A stretch of DNA of 64,000 bases from Methylocystis echinoides. Its GTDB lineage: Bacteria; Pseudomonadota; Alphaproteobacteria; Rhizobiales; Beijerinckiaceae. Location of the stretch: contig NZ_BSEC01000001.1 of the NCBI RefSeq assembly GCF_027923385.1, positions 4,147,430 to 4,211,429 of the forward strand. Direction: 5' to 3'. Below, piece by piece: positions 46,351 through 54,343 of this stretch. Made by a program: the position numbers and the translations under genes. The notes under the pieces were generated by a model. It saw only the letters and a list, made by a program, of their open reading frames with translations, ran no database searches and was not told the origin of the DNA. Within the stretch, counting starts at the first letter, position 1. Each line of letters begins with the position of its first letter.

Positions 46351-47864
46351 TGTTTGCCTTGTCGCCAACCTCCACCGTCGACGTGAACGCGCTGCTGCCG
46401 GCGATCGTCATGTTGCCGGTCGCCGCCCTCCTGCTCGCCTTTCTTCTCGGCGGGCGCCGCACGCAAGGGACCGCGCTTCTCGTCACGCCGTTTGGAATTG
46501 CGCTCGCCGTCGCGCTCGCCTGCGCGGTCTGGCGCAGCGATCGCGCGCTTGTTTATGTCCTTGGCGGATGGGCGCCGCCGCTGGGAGTCGCCCTGCGGGC
46601 CGACGGCCTCTCCGCCGTCATGCTTGTGACGACGGCGCTCATCATCCCCGCGACCGGCTTCTACGCGCTGGACCTTTTTCGACAGCCCAGACAGACGCCG
46701 GAGGCCCGGGCGCCCTTTGTTTTCTGGACCCTGCTGCTCGCCGTCTGGGCGGCGCTCAATGGCGTTTTCCTCGGCTGGGACCTGTTCAACCTCTATGTCG
46801 CGCTGGAGATGCTGACCTTTGCGGCCGTGCCGCTCGTCTGCCTCGACGGCCGCGCCGCGACACTGGTTGCGGCGTTGCGCTATCTCCTGTTCGCGCTCAT
46901 CGGATCGGCGCTCTATCTCCTCGGCGCCACACTGCTATACGGCGCCTATGGCGCGCTCGACATCGGTCTTCTTTCCGAACGGATACGCCCCGAACCCGCC
47001 GCCTGGGTGGCGCTCGCGGCGATGACTGCGGGGCTCCTCGCCAAGACCGCGCTGTTTCCGCTGCATCTGTGGCTGCCGCCCGCCCATGCCGGCGCGCCGC
47101 CGCCGGCGAGCGCGATCCTCTCGGCGCTCGTCGTCAAGGGCTCCTTCTTTCTGGTTCTGCGCCTGTGGCTCAATCTCGCGCCGCCACAAATGGCGGCGTC
47201 GGCCGTGCAATTGCTCGCGGCCATGGGGGCGGCGGCGATCCTCGTCGGCAGCGTTCTCGCGCTTCGCCAGAAGCGGCTGAAGCTCCTCATCGCCTATTCG
47301 ACCGTGGCGCAGATCGGCTACCTCTTCCTCGCCTTGCCGCTCGCGGTCGGCGCGCGTCCGTGGTTTGCCGCCGCCTGGGTCGGCCTCGCCCTGCAAGCCG
47401 TCTCGCACGCCTTCGCCAAGGGCGCGATGTTCCTTTCGGCGGGGCTCATCGCGGAAGCGCTTGGACATGATCGTATCGCGGAGTTTCGTGGGCTCGGGCG
47501 CATCGCCGCGCCGGCGGTGCTCGCTTTCGGCCTTGGCGGCCTGTCGCTGATGGGCTTGCCGCCGAGCGGCGGATTCACCGCCAAATGGTTGTTGCTCACG
47601 GCGGCCATCGACAGCGGCCAATGGCTGTGGGCGCTCGTCATGGTGGCCGGCGGCCTGCTCGCGGCGGGCTATGTCTATCGCGTGATCGCGCCGGCGCTGG
47701 CGCCCGCCGACGGTCTGACGCCAATAAAGACGCCCTCGCGCCGCCGCACGGCGCTTGCGCTCGCATTGGCGATCGTCGCCGTCATGCTCGGCCTCGCGCC
47801 GCCGCAATTCGGGACCTTCCTGCGCATTGGCGCGCCGGACGCGCAAAAGGCGCTCCTCAAATGA
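46350..47864 (+). CDS. mrpD: antiporter subunit D (MrpD, NuoN/ND2-type)
   Basis: A 504-residue proton-translocating antiporter subunit with about 14 membrane segments. Conserved positions include the Glu in LFNLYVALEMLTFAAVPLV and the Lys in ALAAMTAGLLAKTALFPLHLWLPPAHAGAP, both essential for ion transport in NuoL/M/N relatives, plus LIAYSTVAQIGYLFLAL and GLPPSGGFTAKWLLL. It overlaps its neighbours at both ends. Confidence 0.93.
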   Translation: MFALSPTSTVDVNALLPAIVMLPVAALLLAFLLGGRRTQGTALLVTPFGIALAVALACAVWRSDRALVYVLGGWAPPLGVALRADGLSAVMLVTTALIIPATGFYALDLFRQPRQTPEARAPFVFWTLLLAVWAALNGVFLGWDLFNLYVALEMLTFAAVPLVCLDGRAATLVAALRYLLFALIGSALYLLGATLLYGAYGALDIGLLSERIRPEPAAWVALAAMTAGLLAKTALFPLHLWLPPAHAGAPPPASAILSALVVKGSFFLVLRLWLNLAPPQMAASAVQLLAAMGAAAILVGSVLALRQKRLKLLIAYSTVAQIGYLFLALPLAVGARPWFAAAWVGLALQAVSHAFAKGAMFLSAGLIAEALGHDRIAEFRGLGRIAAPAVLAFGLGGLSLMGLPPSGGFTAKWLLLTAAIDSGQWLWALVMVAGGLLAAGYVYRVIAPALAPADGLTPIKTPSRRRTALALALAIVAVMLGLAPPQFGTFLRIGAPDAQKALLK

Positions 47865-49516
47865 CCAGTTCCATCACGCTCCGCCTCGCGACCTTCGCCT
47901 ATGGGCCCGAGATGATGGCGCTGGCGCTCCTCACGCCGCTGCTCTGTCTTGGCGCCTGCGCCGCCCCGCGCCTCGCGGGGGCGCGGCCCTTTCTTCTGGC
48001 GGCGGCGCCGGTCCCCGCGCTCCTCGCCGCTGTTCTCGCCGCTGATTCAGCGCCGCTGATCCTCGATCAGATGCTGTTTCCGGCGGTGTTCGTGCTGGAC
48101 CCGCCGGGCGCCCTGCTGCTCGCGACGAGCGCCCTGATGTGGATCGCCGCCGGGCTTTACGCTGTGGCGGCGATGCGCGACGCCGCGCGCAAGGGCTGGT
48201 TCGCCGCGAGCTGTCTGCTGACGCTCCTCGGCAATATCGGCGTCTTCCTCGCCGCTGACGTGGTGAGTTTCTATCTCGCCTTCGCTCTGGTCAGTCTGCC
48301 GGCCTATGGCCTGATCGTCGCGCAGCGCGGCGTATCGGAAGATGTCGGACGTCTCTATGTCGCTGTCGCGCTGCTCGGCGAAGCCTTTCTGATCGCCGCC
48401 TTCGTCGCACTGGCGCTCGGCGCGCCGGACCACAGCCTGCTCATCCAGGACGGCGTCGGCGCGCTCGCCGCATCGCCCTGGCGCGACGCGGTGATTGGCC
48501 TGCTGATCGCCGGCTTCGGCGCCAAGATCGGCGTCCTGCCCTTCCATGTCTGGATGCCATCGACCTATCGGTCCGTGTCCCTCCCTGCCGCCGCGGCGCT
48601 GAGCGGCGCGGCCGTCAACGCCGGCGTCATCGGACTGTTGCGCTTCCTGCCCTTCGACGTCGTCTTCGCCGGATGGGGCGACGCGCTCTTCGTCGTCGGG
48701 ATGATCGGAGCCTTTTACGGCGTCGCGATCGGCCTGACGCAGCGCGACAGCCGCGCGATGCTGGCCTATTCGAGCGTGAGCCAGATGGGCCTCGTCGCCG
48801 CCGTCATTGGCAGAGGTCTCACCGTTGGAAGCGCGCTCTCCGCGCAAGGCGCCGCGCTCTACGCCGCGCATCACGGTCTCGCTAAGGGCGGGCTGTTTCT
48901 GGCGATCGGCGTGGTTCTTTCGGCGCGCGGGAAACGGCGCGCCTGGGCGCTCCCGATCGTCACTCTGCTTGCGCTCAGTCTTGCCGGCCTGCCGCCGACG
49001 GGCGGCGCCGTCGCCAAACTCGCCATCAAGGACTCGTTCGGCGGTGGGATTGCGGGGATACTCTCGCTACTGTCCGCTGTCGCGTCGACGCTGCTGATGC
49101 TGACCTTCGTCGCGCGGCTCCGCGCAACCCCACCCCTCGAAGAGAAGACCGTCGCGCCGGGGGTCGTCGCGCCCTGGCTGCTGGTGGCGCTCGCCTCGGT
49201 CGCAATCCCGACCGTCTATTACGCCGAGACCAGCGGTTTCGCCGGTGTTTTCGATCCGACATTCTTTTGGAATGCGCTCTGGCCCATCGCCATCGGCGCA
49301 CTGCTAGCGCTGATATTCCGTCGCGCCATCGATCACGCGCCACACATCCCGGCGGGCGACATGGCGGCGCTCCTGCGCCGCGGCGCGCCGCTGGCGGCCC
49401 TCACGGCTCGTTGCGCAGAAAGAATTGACCGCGTCCTGCGCCGCTGGTCTGTCGCGGCGGCAATGGCGCTCGCCATTGCAGTGGCGCTCGGCGCCATCGG
49501 TCTTATCGGGCGCTGA
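47861..49516 (+). CDS. second antiporter subunit (NuoL/MrpA-D-like)
   Basis: A 551-residue paralogue of MrpD with about 14-15 membrane segments. The corresponding blocks are DVVSFYLAFALVSLPAYGLI, AGFGAKIGVLPFHVWMPSTY, MLAYSSVSQMGLVAAVIGRG, HHGLAKGGLFLAIG and LAGLPPTGGAVAKLAIKDS. The Glu of the usual helix-5 site appears replaced (LAFALVSLP). It probably fills the place of the MrpA antiporter module. Last gene of the operon; ATG 47861 overlaps the mrpD stop by 4 bases. Confidence 0.85.
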   Translation: MTSSITLRLATFAYGPEMMALALLTPLLCLGACAAPRLAGARPFLLAAAPVPALLAAVLAADSAPLILDQMLFPAVFVLDPPGALLLATSALMWIAAGLYAVAAMRDAARKGWFAASCLLTLLGNIGVFLAADVVSFYLAFALVSLPAYGLIVAQRGVSEDVGRLYVAVALLGEAFLIAAFVALALGAPDHSLLIQDGVGALAASPWRDAVIGLLIAGFGAKIGVLPFHVWMPSTYRSVSLPAAAALSGAAVNAGVIGLLRFLPFDVVFAGWGDALFVVGMIGAFYGVAIGLTQRDSRAMLAYSSVSQMGLVAAVIGRGLTVGSALSAQGAALYAAHHGLAKGGLFLAIGVVLSARGKRRAWALPIVTLLALSLAGLPPTGGAVAKLAIKDSFGGGIAGILSLLSAVASTLLMLTFVARLRATPPLEEKTVAPGVVAPWLLVALASVAIPTVYYAETSGFAGVFDPTFFWNALWPIAIGALLALIFRRAIDHAPHIPAGDMAALLRRGAPLAALTARCAERIDRVLRRWSVAAAMALAIAVALGAIGLIGR

Positions 49517-49595
49517 GCGAAGCGGCTTCAGGACGCCGTCGAGGCGACAGCTCAACAGTTCCCCTGTGCGGGAAAGCTACGTTGGCGCTCCTGAT

Positions 49596-49787
49596 CTAAT
49601 CAATGTCGATTTCTTTTTCGACGACATGCTTTAGCGGTGTCCCTTCGGCCGTTAATGTCATCCGCAGTTTCAGCCTGTCGCCTTCCACCTTGTGCTCGCG
49701 CACGACGCGCTCGATCTCGCGCTGTGAGGTGACGCCGACCTCCTTCAGGAACTTGCGGATTGCCATGTTGAACACGTCTTCGTTCAT
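49596..49787 (-). CDS. DUF6494 family protein
   Basis: A 63-residue small conserved protein, MNEDVFNMAIRKFLKEVGVT at the start and HVVEKEIDID at the end. The family is widespread and of unknown function; the basic amphipathic helix near residues 20-35 (SQREIERVVREHKVEG) is the conserved core. ATG 49787 is preceded by GGAG. Convergent with the Mrp operon. The 290 bases upstream, to the carbonic anhydrase gene, show no gene. Confidence 0.82.
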   Translation of the reverse strand: MNEDVFNMAIRKFLKEVGVTSQREIERVVREHKVEGDRLKLRMTLTAEGTPLKHVVEKEIDID

Positions 49788-50079
49788 CTTTCGGTCTCCT
49801 GTCGCCACAACGGGTAGCTAGCGCGCGCGTGCTTGGCGGCCAGGAGACACACGTCTGAAGCGGGAGGCGATCCGCATGATTGCGCCGGCGAAAAAGCCGA
49901 GGCCGATCATCGGACGGGCGGGGCGCAATCAGCGAAGAACGACGCGGACGCGGGTGGACGGCTCCCCGGCGCCTCATAGAAGCGCAACTGAGCGTGGTCG
50001 CCCGCATCTATAAAATTGAGCGGCGGCGAAATGGGCGCCCGGCAGGGTGGCGGCCCTGCCGGGGCCTCGATGTGCATCA

Positions 50080-50847
50080 TCAGGCGAAGATTTCGACCTG
50101 ACCATTGGCGAGGCGGTAGATTCCGCCGACGATTTTGACGCGTTTCTCATTGACGGCCGCACTCAGCAACGGCGTCGCCGTCTTGAGCGCTTCCACGCCG
50201 AGACGGACATTCTCCTTCGTGGCGTTCTCCAGTTCGTCGCCGGAATGGCCGGAAACAGCCTTCACCGCGGGCGTCAAGGCAGTCACGAGGGACGGCAAAT
50301 GGCCAGGCAGGGTCGTCTTGTCAGTGTTCGAGGAGATCGCCGCCTTCACGGCTCCGCAGCTTTCATGCCCCAGCACCAGCAGGAGCGGCGTCTTCAGCAC
50401 ATCGACAGCGAATTCGAAACTCGCGATATTTTCCGGACTGACGAAATTTCCCGCCACGCGGCAAACGAAGAGGTCGCCGCGAGAACTGTCGAAGGCATAT
50501 TCCGGCGCAATGCGCGAGTCGGCGCAGCTCAAGATGCCGGCGAAAGGATTTTGCCCACCGACGAGCGCTTCGCGTTCAGCGACGAAATCATGCCGCCGGG
50601 TCAGACCCTTCTGGTAGCGTTTGTTACCCTCCACCAAACGCGCAAGCGCGGCGTCAGGAGTCATGACGTTCTCTGGCCTCGGAGGCGACGCTTCCGGCTT
50701 CGACTCCGCTTTGCGCGCTTTGCGAGGCCTGGCGTCTGCCTGCCCCGCCATCGTCAGCGATCCGGCCACCGCCGCGCCGAACATGAAGTCCCGGCGCGGC
50801 AAATTATTCCTGTGCGCAATGTTGGGGTTTCCACACAACTGACACAT
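50080..50847 (-). CDS. exported beta-class carbonic anhydrase
   Basis: A 255-residue carbonic anhydrase. Zinc ligands are Cys108 (ILSCADSR, with the Asp/Arg dyad at 110 and 112), His161 and Cys164 (GHESCG). An N-terminal twin-arginine signal (LPRRDFMFGAAVAGSLTMAG, residues 17-36) sends the folded enzyme to the periplasm. ATG 50847 is preferred to 50883 because GGAG lies before it. It interconverts CO2 and bicarbonate. Stand-alone gene; a link to the nearby Mrp antiporter is only positional. Confidence 0.93.
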   Translation of the reverse strand: MCQLCGNPNIAHRNNLPRRDFMFGAAVAGSLTMAGQADARPRKARKAESKPEASPPRPENVMTPDAALARLVEGNKRYQKGLTRRHDFVAEREALVGGQNPFAGILSCADSRIAPEYAFDSSRGDLFVCRVAGNFVSPENIASFEFAVDVLKTPLLLVLGHESCGAVKAAISSNTDKTTLPGHLPSLVTALTPAVKAVSGHSGDELENATKENVRLGVEALKTATPLLSAAVNEKRVKIVGGIYRLANGQVEIFA

Positions 50848-51034
50848 CAACAAATCTCCGATTAGCAGCAACTGTGGCGCCATGTGTTCGATGGGAAGGA
50901 CCCCATGGGGCCGGGCGCCCGAGGACGATAAAGCATATCGAAATGTAAAGGAATGAACGTAGCGCAGGGGCGCCGGGCCCTTCGGCGCGATCCCGCAGGG
51001 AGAAGTTTATCCGGCTTGAGATTGCCCGATTGCT

Positions 51035-51331
51035 TTACTGGAGCAGCGCCTCAGCTTTGGTAAAACGCTGCTCGGCACGATGACCGGTCCCCAGCAGTTT
51101 CCTCAATACGATGAGGAGATCGGCGGCGTGCGAGAATGCGAACATCGCTATTGCCGCACGAATGTCGTCGACGAGCGCGGATTGCATTTCGTTTCCGCTG
51201 CACGATTCTGCAAATCTGTAACTCGCGAACAGCCGCTGGTGCCGCTCGCAGAGAGCGACGCCCAAAAAAAGCTCATCTGCTCGCAATCCGGCAACGCTGA
51301 TACATTTCGACAAAGACGCCAGTTCATCCAT
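51035..51331 (-). CDS. hypothetical protein
   Basis: A 98-residue reading from ATG 51331 (MDELASLSKCISVAGLRADE); an upstream start at 51388 is possible. The product is helical with three Cys and no recognisable motif (LVDDIRAAIAMFAFSHAADLLIVLRKLLG). Composition is compatible with a real gene, but the complementary strand is also open, so the call is weak. The bases 50884-51034 hold nothing I can name. Confidence 0.4.
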   Translation of the reverse strand: MDELASLSKCISVAGLRADELFLGVALCERHQRLFASYRFAESCSGNEMQSALVDDIRAAIAMFAFSHAADLLIVLRKLLGTGHRAEQRFTKAEALLQ

Positions 51332-51388
51332 TGCGCCGCCATTATTAAGCTTTAGCTTGGACTGAGCAATGTGGCGCAGCGGTATCAT

Positions 51389-51701
51389 GACCGTTTCCTC
51401 AGTTCTGGAACTTCAATTTTGCAATCGTGGATCGCTCCAACGGTCTGGCGGAGAGGCGGGCCTCAAGAGTCGTGCCAAGCGATCGCCACCGAAAAGGGCC
51501 CGAAAGCGAGCGGAGGCGGCGGCAATCGATTGCATTTCGCAAGTCGCGCATTGCAAAAAGCAAAGATCCGCGGAAGCAGCTCGCCAATCCGACTGAGGGG
51601 GAACAATAAACAAACGAAAGGCGGCCCGCTCGTCGTGAGTCGAGGGGCCGCCAATCCTTGCGCCCGCCTCTTTCCGGTTGGCAACCGCGCGGATTTCGTG
51701 C
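51389..51701. other. 313-base gap without a gene
   Basis: Upstream of the hypothetical gene and 3' of the glycine/tyrosine-rich gene. Short open frames on both strands are shadows of each other. I see no RNA, repeat or clear promoter. Confidence 0.4.
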
Positions 51702-51983
51702 TTACCAGCCGTAGCCGTATCCATAGGCCGGCGCGTAGCCGTAACCCTGGCCATAGCCATAAGCCGGATATCCGTAGCCGCCGTAATAGTTCGGCTGGCT
51801 CGCCGCAGCTCCGACAATCGCGCCGACCGCCATACCCGCAACCGCAGCGCCCGCGATGGCGCCCGCATCCGGGCCAGAGCGATACCGGTAATAGCCGCCG
51901 GCAGAGGCCGGGGTCGCGGCGACCGTGCTGGCCAGCGCCAGCGCCACAATCGAGCCGGTGATAATCTTGCTGATCGTCTTCAT
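51702..51983 (-). CDS. secreted Gly/Tyr-rich protein with glycine zipper
   Basis: A 93-residue exported protein: signal peptide about 1-28 (IITGSIVALALASTVAATPASA), then a glycine-zipper segment GAIAGAAVAGMAVGAIVGAAA (about 40-60, read in parts), then a Tyr/Gly-rich tail of repeated GYGYxxAYG units. Such small proteins are common in Hyphomicrobiales and probably sit in the envelope. ATG 51983 is preceded by GGAGG. No enzymatic role. Confidence 0.75.
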   Translation of the reverse strand: MKTISKIITGSIVALALASTVAATPASAGGYYRYRSGPDAGAIAGAAVAGMAVGAIVGAAASQPNYYGGYGYPAYGYGQGYGYAPAYGYGYGW

Positions 51984-52175
51984 TGCCCCCTCCAGGGAAC
52001 TGCTCTTTCGATGAGAAGAACCTATGGGATGCGATGAGATGATGATGTGCGGCGCAACACACGCCGCCGGTCGGGCATGCGCGCCGCATGGATTCTGCAG
52101 AGCGGCGATCTGAAGCCGCATAATCGCCACGGTTCGATCGCCTGCTTGCGTCGGGGGAATCAGGAGGCGGCCAGG

Positions 52176-52403
52176 ATGTCAGGCCATGAGTTGTCCGATC
52201 CAGAAATTTCCCTGCTCCGCGAAAGAATAAGTCTCGCCGCGAAACACGCGGACCTGACGCACCATGAGGCGGAGGCGCTGGACTCCGCGATGGTCCGACT
52301 TCGCCGGTATGGGCCGACTTTGTTCCTTAGCGTGGGCGAGCGTCAACGGCTCTACAATATCTTCGAGAAAGCCGGTTGTTTCACGAGGCGTCGGCTGCCC
52401 TGA
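52176..52403 (+). CDS. hypothetical small protein
   Basis: A 75-residue helical protein, MSGHELSDPEISLLRERISL..., with GAGGCGG upstream of ATG 52176 acting as a good ribosome site. The middle HADLTHHEAEALDSAMVRLRRYG and the end RLYNIFEKAGCFTRRRLP look like a compact helical bundle. No family recognised. Confidence 0.55.
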   Translation: MSGHELSDPEISLLRERISLAAKHADLTHHEAEALDSAMVRLRRYGPTLFLSVGERQRLYNIFEKAGCFTRRRLP

Positions 52404-52459
52404 AGATATCGACGCCCCCGCCCGCTCATCCCTGGCAGGGGCGTCCCTATTGCAGAAAA

Positions 52460-52651
52460 TTATAACGCCCCGTGAAATCTGAGTTCCCGCAAAATCGCCT
52501 CGCGAACATCCTCCATGATTTCTTTCGGAGGGTCCAAATCACCGAGTATGCCAGCGACGATTCGCTGCACACTCGGGATTTCAGCGAGCCGCGCCTCCAG
52601 CTCCTCCATCGGCAGAGAAAAATAACATTCTGACCGTACCGGGTCGGGCAT
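52460..52651 (-). CDS. hypothetical small protein
   Basis: A 63-residue protein from ATG 52651 after GGAGA. Sequence: MPDPVRSECYFSLPMEELEARL, then IPSVQRIVAGILGDLDPPKEI and VREAILRELRFHGAL. Predicted helical, acidic. No family recognised. Faces the previous gene end-to-end. Confidence 0.55.
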   Translation of the reverse strand: MPDPVRSECYFSLPMEELEARLAEIPSVQRIVAGILGDLDPPKEIMEDVREAILRELRFHGAL

Positions 52652-53085
52652 CTGATTTCTCCCGCTTATTTTTGCCCCTTGCCGCCGATTTGAGAAAATC
52701 TCCCTGATTAGTGGCGACGGTGGGGCGCGTGACATGCGGCGTTGGTGTTCGAAATAAAATGGTAAATTCTTGCCAAAGAGGCGCCGCCGTCAGGCCCGTG
52801 GTCGTCGTTGTCAGAAAACGCGGACATGGAATCGGTGATTCCAGTGGAGTCGAACTTTACAGTTATCGACATCCCCGGACTAATCTCAACGCGCCGCCTA
52901 ACTGCAACGCAAAAGTCTCCATCACCCCCATCCCCGGCGCGTTACGCCAGTTGCCGCGTTTCAGATTTGTGATAACTAGCTCTCGGCCGTTCCTTCTCGC
53001 CGTCGCAGCACTCTATGACGCCGATTAACATCTGCCAGTCTATCGCGCAAAAGTTGGGCATCGAATCCAGTTCAAGAGAAAAGCA
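52652..53085. other. 434-base gap without a gene
   Basis: Upstream region of the amidohydrolase. An open frame at 52711-53028 on the plus strand has no ribosome site and an unlikely composition (many Val and Arg runs), so it is not called. No clear promoter is seen. Confidence 0.45.
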
Positions 53086-54294
53086 ATGAGTTATTTCGTC
53101 GACTTTGCACGTCCATACACGGCAATCCTGGCGCTTTTGGCTCTCATGACCGGGGCTTATGCGGAAGAAGATCGGCGACAGTCATATCCCTCCCAGGAAA
53201 AGACCGCAGAGACGGTCCTGATTTCAGCACACAGACTGTTTGACGGCGTCCGCTTCCACCGAGATCATGCGGTCCTGATCGAAGGCGGCCTGATCACCGC
53301 TGTTGGCCCCTCGGAACAGCTTCGAAAGCGTGCAGCGAAAGCCATCGACCTGGAGGACGCGACGATCCTTCCGGGTTTCATTGAGCTTCACGCCCATAGC
53401 CTCATTCGCAAGGTCCCTCCCGACGTCATCCTGCGGCACGGCGTCACGACCGTGAGAGATGTTGGGGGACCGTTAGCGCCGGTTTCCGGAGGCGTCGGGA
53501 AGCTTCGGCTTCTCACCGCCGGTCCAATCATCACCGTCCAGAGCGGCTACCCAATATCGGCCTTCGGCAATGGCTACATCGCAGAGTCGGTGGACACGCC
53601 GGAACAGGCGAAGGATCTGGTGAGAAAGCTTGTTGAAAGCGGCGCCGCCGTGATCAAGATAGCGCTCGAGCCAGGAGGCGAGCCCGGAGCGCCCTGGACA
53701 CAGGGCCACCATGGAGGCGCGCCCCCGCCGTGGCCGATCGCGACACCTGAAATCGCGTCGGCGATTGTGGTCGAAGCCCACAGATTGGGAAAAATTGTCA
53801 CCGTCCATATCGGCGAAAACAAAGGCGCTGCAATCGCGCTGAAGGCCGGCGTTGATGAATGGGCGCATGTGCCGTGTCTGGAGATCGATGACGATCTGAT
53901 TGCGCAGGCCGCGCGGCAGAAGGTGAGGGTCGTCACCACGCTGGACACCATGTCTCACTGCCCCGGCACATTCACCAACGCAAGAAAGCTGGCAAAAGCC
54001 GGCGTTTCGCTTCTCTACGGCGCAGAGATCGCGCATGTTGACATCCCCTGGGGGATCGACGCGCAGGAACTGCAACTCATGCATCATGCAGGCCTGTCTA
54101 TCGAGGAAGTCCTGCGGGCCGCAACGTCGGAAGCCGGCAAGGAACTCGGCATGGAGCCGCTTGGCCGCCTTCAACCCGGCGCGCCGGCTGATCTGATCGC
54201 GGTCAAGGGAGATCCAGAGGAGAATCTGAAGATGCTGGAATATCCAGACTTCGTGATGTCTGGCGGCGTTACGGTATCAAACAGCTTCAAGTAA
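53086..54294 (+). CDS. exported amidohydrolase family protein
   Basis: A 402-residue metal-dependent hydrolase with an N-terminal hydrophobic signal (about residues 8-25, YTAILALLALMTGAYA). The metal site HAHS is near residue 103 (GFIELHAHSLIRK). Further family landmarks are VTTVRDVGGPLAPV, HIGENKGAAIALKAGVDEWAHVP in parts, VEVVTTLDTMSHC-like, and GAPADLIAVKGDPEEN at the end. Such enzymes cleave amide bonds in small or peptide-like molecules; the substrate is unknown. Monocistronic, ended by a strong terminator. Confidence 0.9.
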   Translation: MSYFVDFARPYTAILALLALMTGAYAEEDRRQSYPSQEKTAETVLISAHRLFDGVRFHRDHAVLIEGGLITAVGPSEQLRKRAAKAIDLEDATILPGFIELHAHSLIRKVPPDVILRHGVTTVRDVGGPLAPVSGGVGKLRLLTAGPIITVQSGYPISAFGNGYIAESVDTPEQAKDLVRKLVESGAAVIKIALEPGGEPGAPWTQGHHGGAPPPWPIATPEIASAIVVEAHRLGKIVTVHIGENKGAAIALKAGVDEWAHVPCLEIDDDLIAQAARQKVRVVTTLDTMSHCPGTFTNARKLAKAGVSLLYGAEIAHVDIPWGIDAQELQLMHHAGLSIEEVLRAATSEAGKELGMEPLGRLQPGAPADLIAVKGDPEENLKMLEYPDFVMSGGVTVSNSFK

Positions 54295-54299
54295 GCAAA

Positions 54300-54337
54300 C
54301 AGCCCGCCGTCGCGAAACGGCGGGCTGGGTCTTTTTG
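54300..54337 (+). terminator. rho-independent terminator
   Basis: AGCCCGCCGT pairs perfectly with ACGGCGGGCT across a 6-base loop, followed by a run of five T. Ends the amidohydrolase transcript; it also lies just after the convergent receptor gene. Confidence 0.88.
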
Positions 54338-54343
54338 CAATCC

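Noticed and set aside
52711-53028. 105-residue plus-strand frame upstream of the amidohydrolase
   Set aside because: No ribosome site, odd composition and no motif.
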